Source of the DNA: an uncultured Atopobium sp.
GTDB taxonomy: Bacteria > Actinomycetota > Coriobacteriia > Coriobacteriales > Atopobiaceae
DNA: 34,057 nucleotides
Direction: 5' to 3'
NCBI GenBank assembly: GCA_946999785.1
Contig: CAMQEO010000005.1
Location: 1-34,057 of the forward strand
The notes below the pieces were generated by a model, which did not search any database, had not been told where the DNA came from, and worked only from the letters and a program-made list of their open reading frames with translations. A program made the position numbers and the translations under genes. This document shows, one piece after another, positions 32,711 through 34,057 of the stretch. Position 1 is the first letter of the stretch, and each line of letters begins with the position of its first letter.

Positions 32711-33910
32711 ATGTCCACATCGTCTTTAGATACCTGCGATTCGTCAAAATGGTTTACCTTTGACCTTATTGCCGAAGACCCCACAACGCACGCGCGCGCA
32801 GGAGTGTTTCATACACCACATGGCGATATTCCTACTCCTATTTTTATGCCCGTTGGCACAAAAGCTACCGTAAAAGGACTGCTACCCCAAACTGTTAAAG
32901 ATCTTGGTGCAAAAATCATTCTTGCAAATACGTATCACCTTGCTATGAGACCTGGCGAAAACCTCATTGCCGAGGCAGGCGGCTTACACTCATTTATGCA
33001 TTGGAATAAGCCTATTCTTACCGATTCGGGCGGTTTTCAAGTATTTAGTCATTCAGAATTTGTAAAGCTTTCTGGTGAAGGCGTGCGCTTTAAGGTTGTT
33101 GACTATGATGGGTCGTATGTGTTTTGGACACCCGAAAAAAATATGGAAATTGCTCAAAAGCTTGGCGCAGACATCGTAATGCAGCTTGATCAATGTCCAG
33201 GTTATCCTGCAAGTGATGCGTATGTTCGCCGTGCAGTTGATTTATCAAGTGCATGGGCACAGCGTTGTTTTGAAGCTCATACCAAGAAGGATCAAGCCCT
33301 TTTTGGCATAGTTCAAGGTGGTATGAATTTAAATCTTAGAAAACTTAGCATTGAGCGTCTTGAGTCAATTGCCGATTTCCCCGGATATGGTATTGGTGGA
33401 TATTCGGTTGGCGAAGATCACGAAACAATGTTTGAATCACTGGCACCTTTGGCGTCTGAATATATGCCACGTCATAAACCTCGTTATTTGATGGGGGTGG
33501 GCAATCCGACAACGCTGGTACGTGCGGTTGCATGCGGTGTTGATATGTTCGATTGCGTACTTCCAACAAGAACAGCGCGTATGGGAACTGCTTTTTCTCA
33601 TGAAGGTAGACTCAATCTTAAAAATGCGGCTCATATTCATGCACATGTACCCTTAGATGAGCTCTGCACATGTCCGGTTTGCAGTGAAGGATATACACGC
33701 AGCTACCTCAACCATTTGGTTCGTCAGCACGAAATGAACGCAGCAATATTATTGTCTATGCACAACATTTATTTTCTGCTGGAGTGTATGAGGCAGGCGC
33801 GCCAAGCCATTATTGAAGGACGCTATAAGGCATTTTTAGATACATGGATGCAATATCCTACGGCTCAAGATTCGCGTATGCAAAATTATCGCATGAATCA
33901 TGGAGAATAA
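32711..33910 (+). CDS. tgt: Queuine/preQ1 tRNA-guanine transglycosylase
   Basis: This 399-residue enzyme swaps guanine 34 of GUN tRNAs for preQ1, the first tRNA-level step towards queuosine. It has the catalytic acid Asp105 in TDSGGFQVFS, the substrate-binding FGIVQGG and GIGGYSVGE, the nucleophile Asp281 in GVDMFDCVLPTR, and the structural zinc site C319-x-C321-x2-C324 with His351. The segment after the nucleophile reads TARMGTAF where many Tgt have NARNG, a variation near the tRNA-binding region. The start at 32711 follows AAGGAG at 5-nt spacing; a longer frame from 32588 would run through the ptsH terminator and has no ribosome site. It works with QueA encoded upstream. Confidence 0.96.
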   Translation: MSTSSLDTCDSSKWFTFDLIAEDPTTHARAGVFHTPHGDIPTPIFMPVGTKATVKGLLPQTVKDLGAKIILANTYHLAMRPGENLIAEAGGLHSFMHWNKPILTDSGGFQVFSHSEFVKLSGEGVRFKVVDYDGSYVFWTPEKNMEIAQKLGADIVMQLDQCPGYPASDAYVRRAVDLSSAWAQRCFEAHTKKDQALFGIVQGGMNLNLRKLSIERLESIADFPGYGIGGYSVGEDHETMFESLAPLASEYMPRHKPRYLMGVGNPTTLVRAVACGVDMFDCVLPTRTARMGTAFSHEGRLNLKNAAHIHAHVPLDELCTCPVCSEGYTRSYLNHLVRQHEMNAAILLSMHNIYFLLECMRQARQAIIEGRYKAFLDTWMQYPTAQDSRMQNYRMNHGE

Positions 33911-34057
33911 ATACGCCTGCTGTATCAAAATTGTGTGCTGTATTATTGCTCATTATGGTGTAGCTGTGATGATCTGGAACGAAAGATGTCAATTGATTAT
34001 CATTAGCTCAATCGTTTAAAACTTAAGTTTTGTTCCTATTGGGGTGTTAGGTTAGCT
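33911..34057 (+). promoter_or_regulatory. Regulatory region at the window end with a half iron box
   Basis: TTAGGTTAGCT (34047-34057) matches the first 10 bases of the DtxR/IdeR consensus exactly and is cut by the window edge. Upstream lie the perfect palindrome AAAACTTAAGTTTT (34018-34031) and ATTGA...TCAAT (33993-34012). The next gene is outside the window and may be metal-regulated. Confidence 0.45.

Overview
The window looks like chromosome of a low-GC member of the Actinobacteria, most likely a Coriobacteriia/Atopobiaceae organism (Atopobium, Fannyhessea or Lancefieldella type). This is inferred from the gene set: a feoA-feoA-feoB operon whose FeoB ends in alternating Gly-Cys, water-forming NADH oxidase, HPr, PEP carboxylase, a fused ThrE exporter, and an sRNA-like locus of the actinobacterial 6C type. 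Visible GC content is below 50%. No tRNA, rRNA, CRISPR array, prophage or insertion sequence was seen. The assignment rests on reading alone.

Layout: (1) 1-2850 is a minus-strand metal-resistance operon: an SmtB/ArsR repressor, a Zn/Cd P1B-type ATPase and a CadD-type transporter cut by the window edge. It has a textbook promoter and a palindromic operator. (2) 2989-5377 holds a membrane-anchored protein of unknown function and a polytopic Wzx/MATE-like flippase. (3) 5547-8517 is PEP carboxylase with a strong terminator. (4) 8640-12362 is the ferrous-iron operon. (5) 12551-12716 is an independent transcription unit in a 524-bp intergenic gap that looks like a small RNA with two C-rich hairpin loops. 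(6) 12721-18258 has rmuC, divergent from an M1 aminopeptidase followed by a YuiF/NhaC-like carrier. (7) 18285-20385 has galM and a flavodoxin. (8) 20620-21886 is a scar: a frameshifted 5' piece of purH runs head-on into a 3'-truncated permease gene. (9) 22077-27232 carries nox, gpmA, a threonine/serine exporter and a HAD phosphatase. (10) 27338-33910 carries a diverged methionyl-tRNA synthetase, queA, a tail-anchored coiled-coil protein, ptsH and tgt.

How the genes fit together: gpmA, ppc, galM, ptsH and nox describe a sugar-fermenting, PTS-using, oxygen-tolerant anaerobe. PEP carboxylase refills C4 acids and NADH oxidase removes oxygen and NADH. queA and tgt are two steps of queuosine tRNA modification. 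The purH lesion suggests loss of the last steps of de novo IMP synthesis, unless another copy exists.

The most interesting signal is the sRNA-like locus at about 12590-12716. Both of its C-rich loops are complementary, in the correct antiparallel order, to two G-rich sites in the leader of the neighbouring feoA gene, including its Shine-Dalgarno sequence. Its promoter overlaps an 18-bp perfect palindrome. This suggests a 6C-type RNA that may control iron uptake, but nothing here has been tested.
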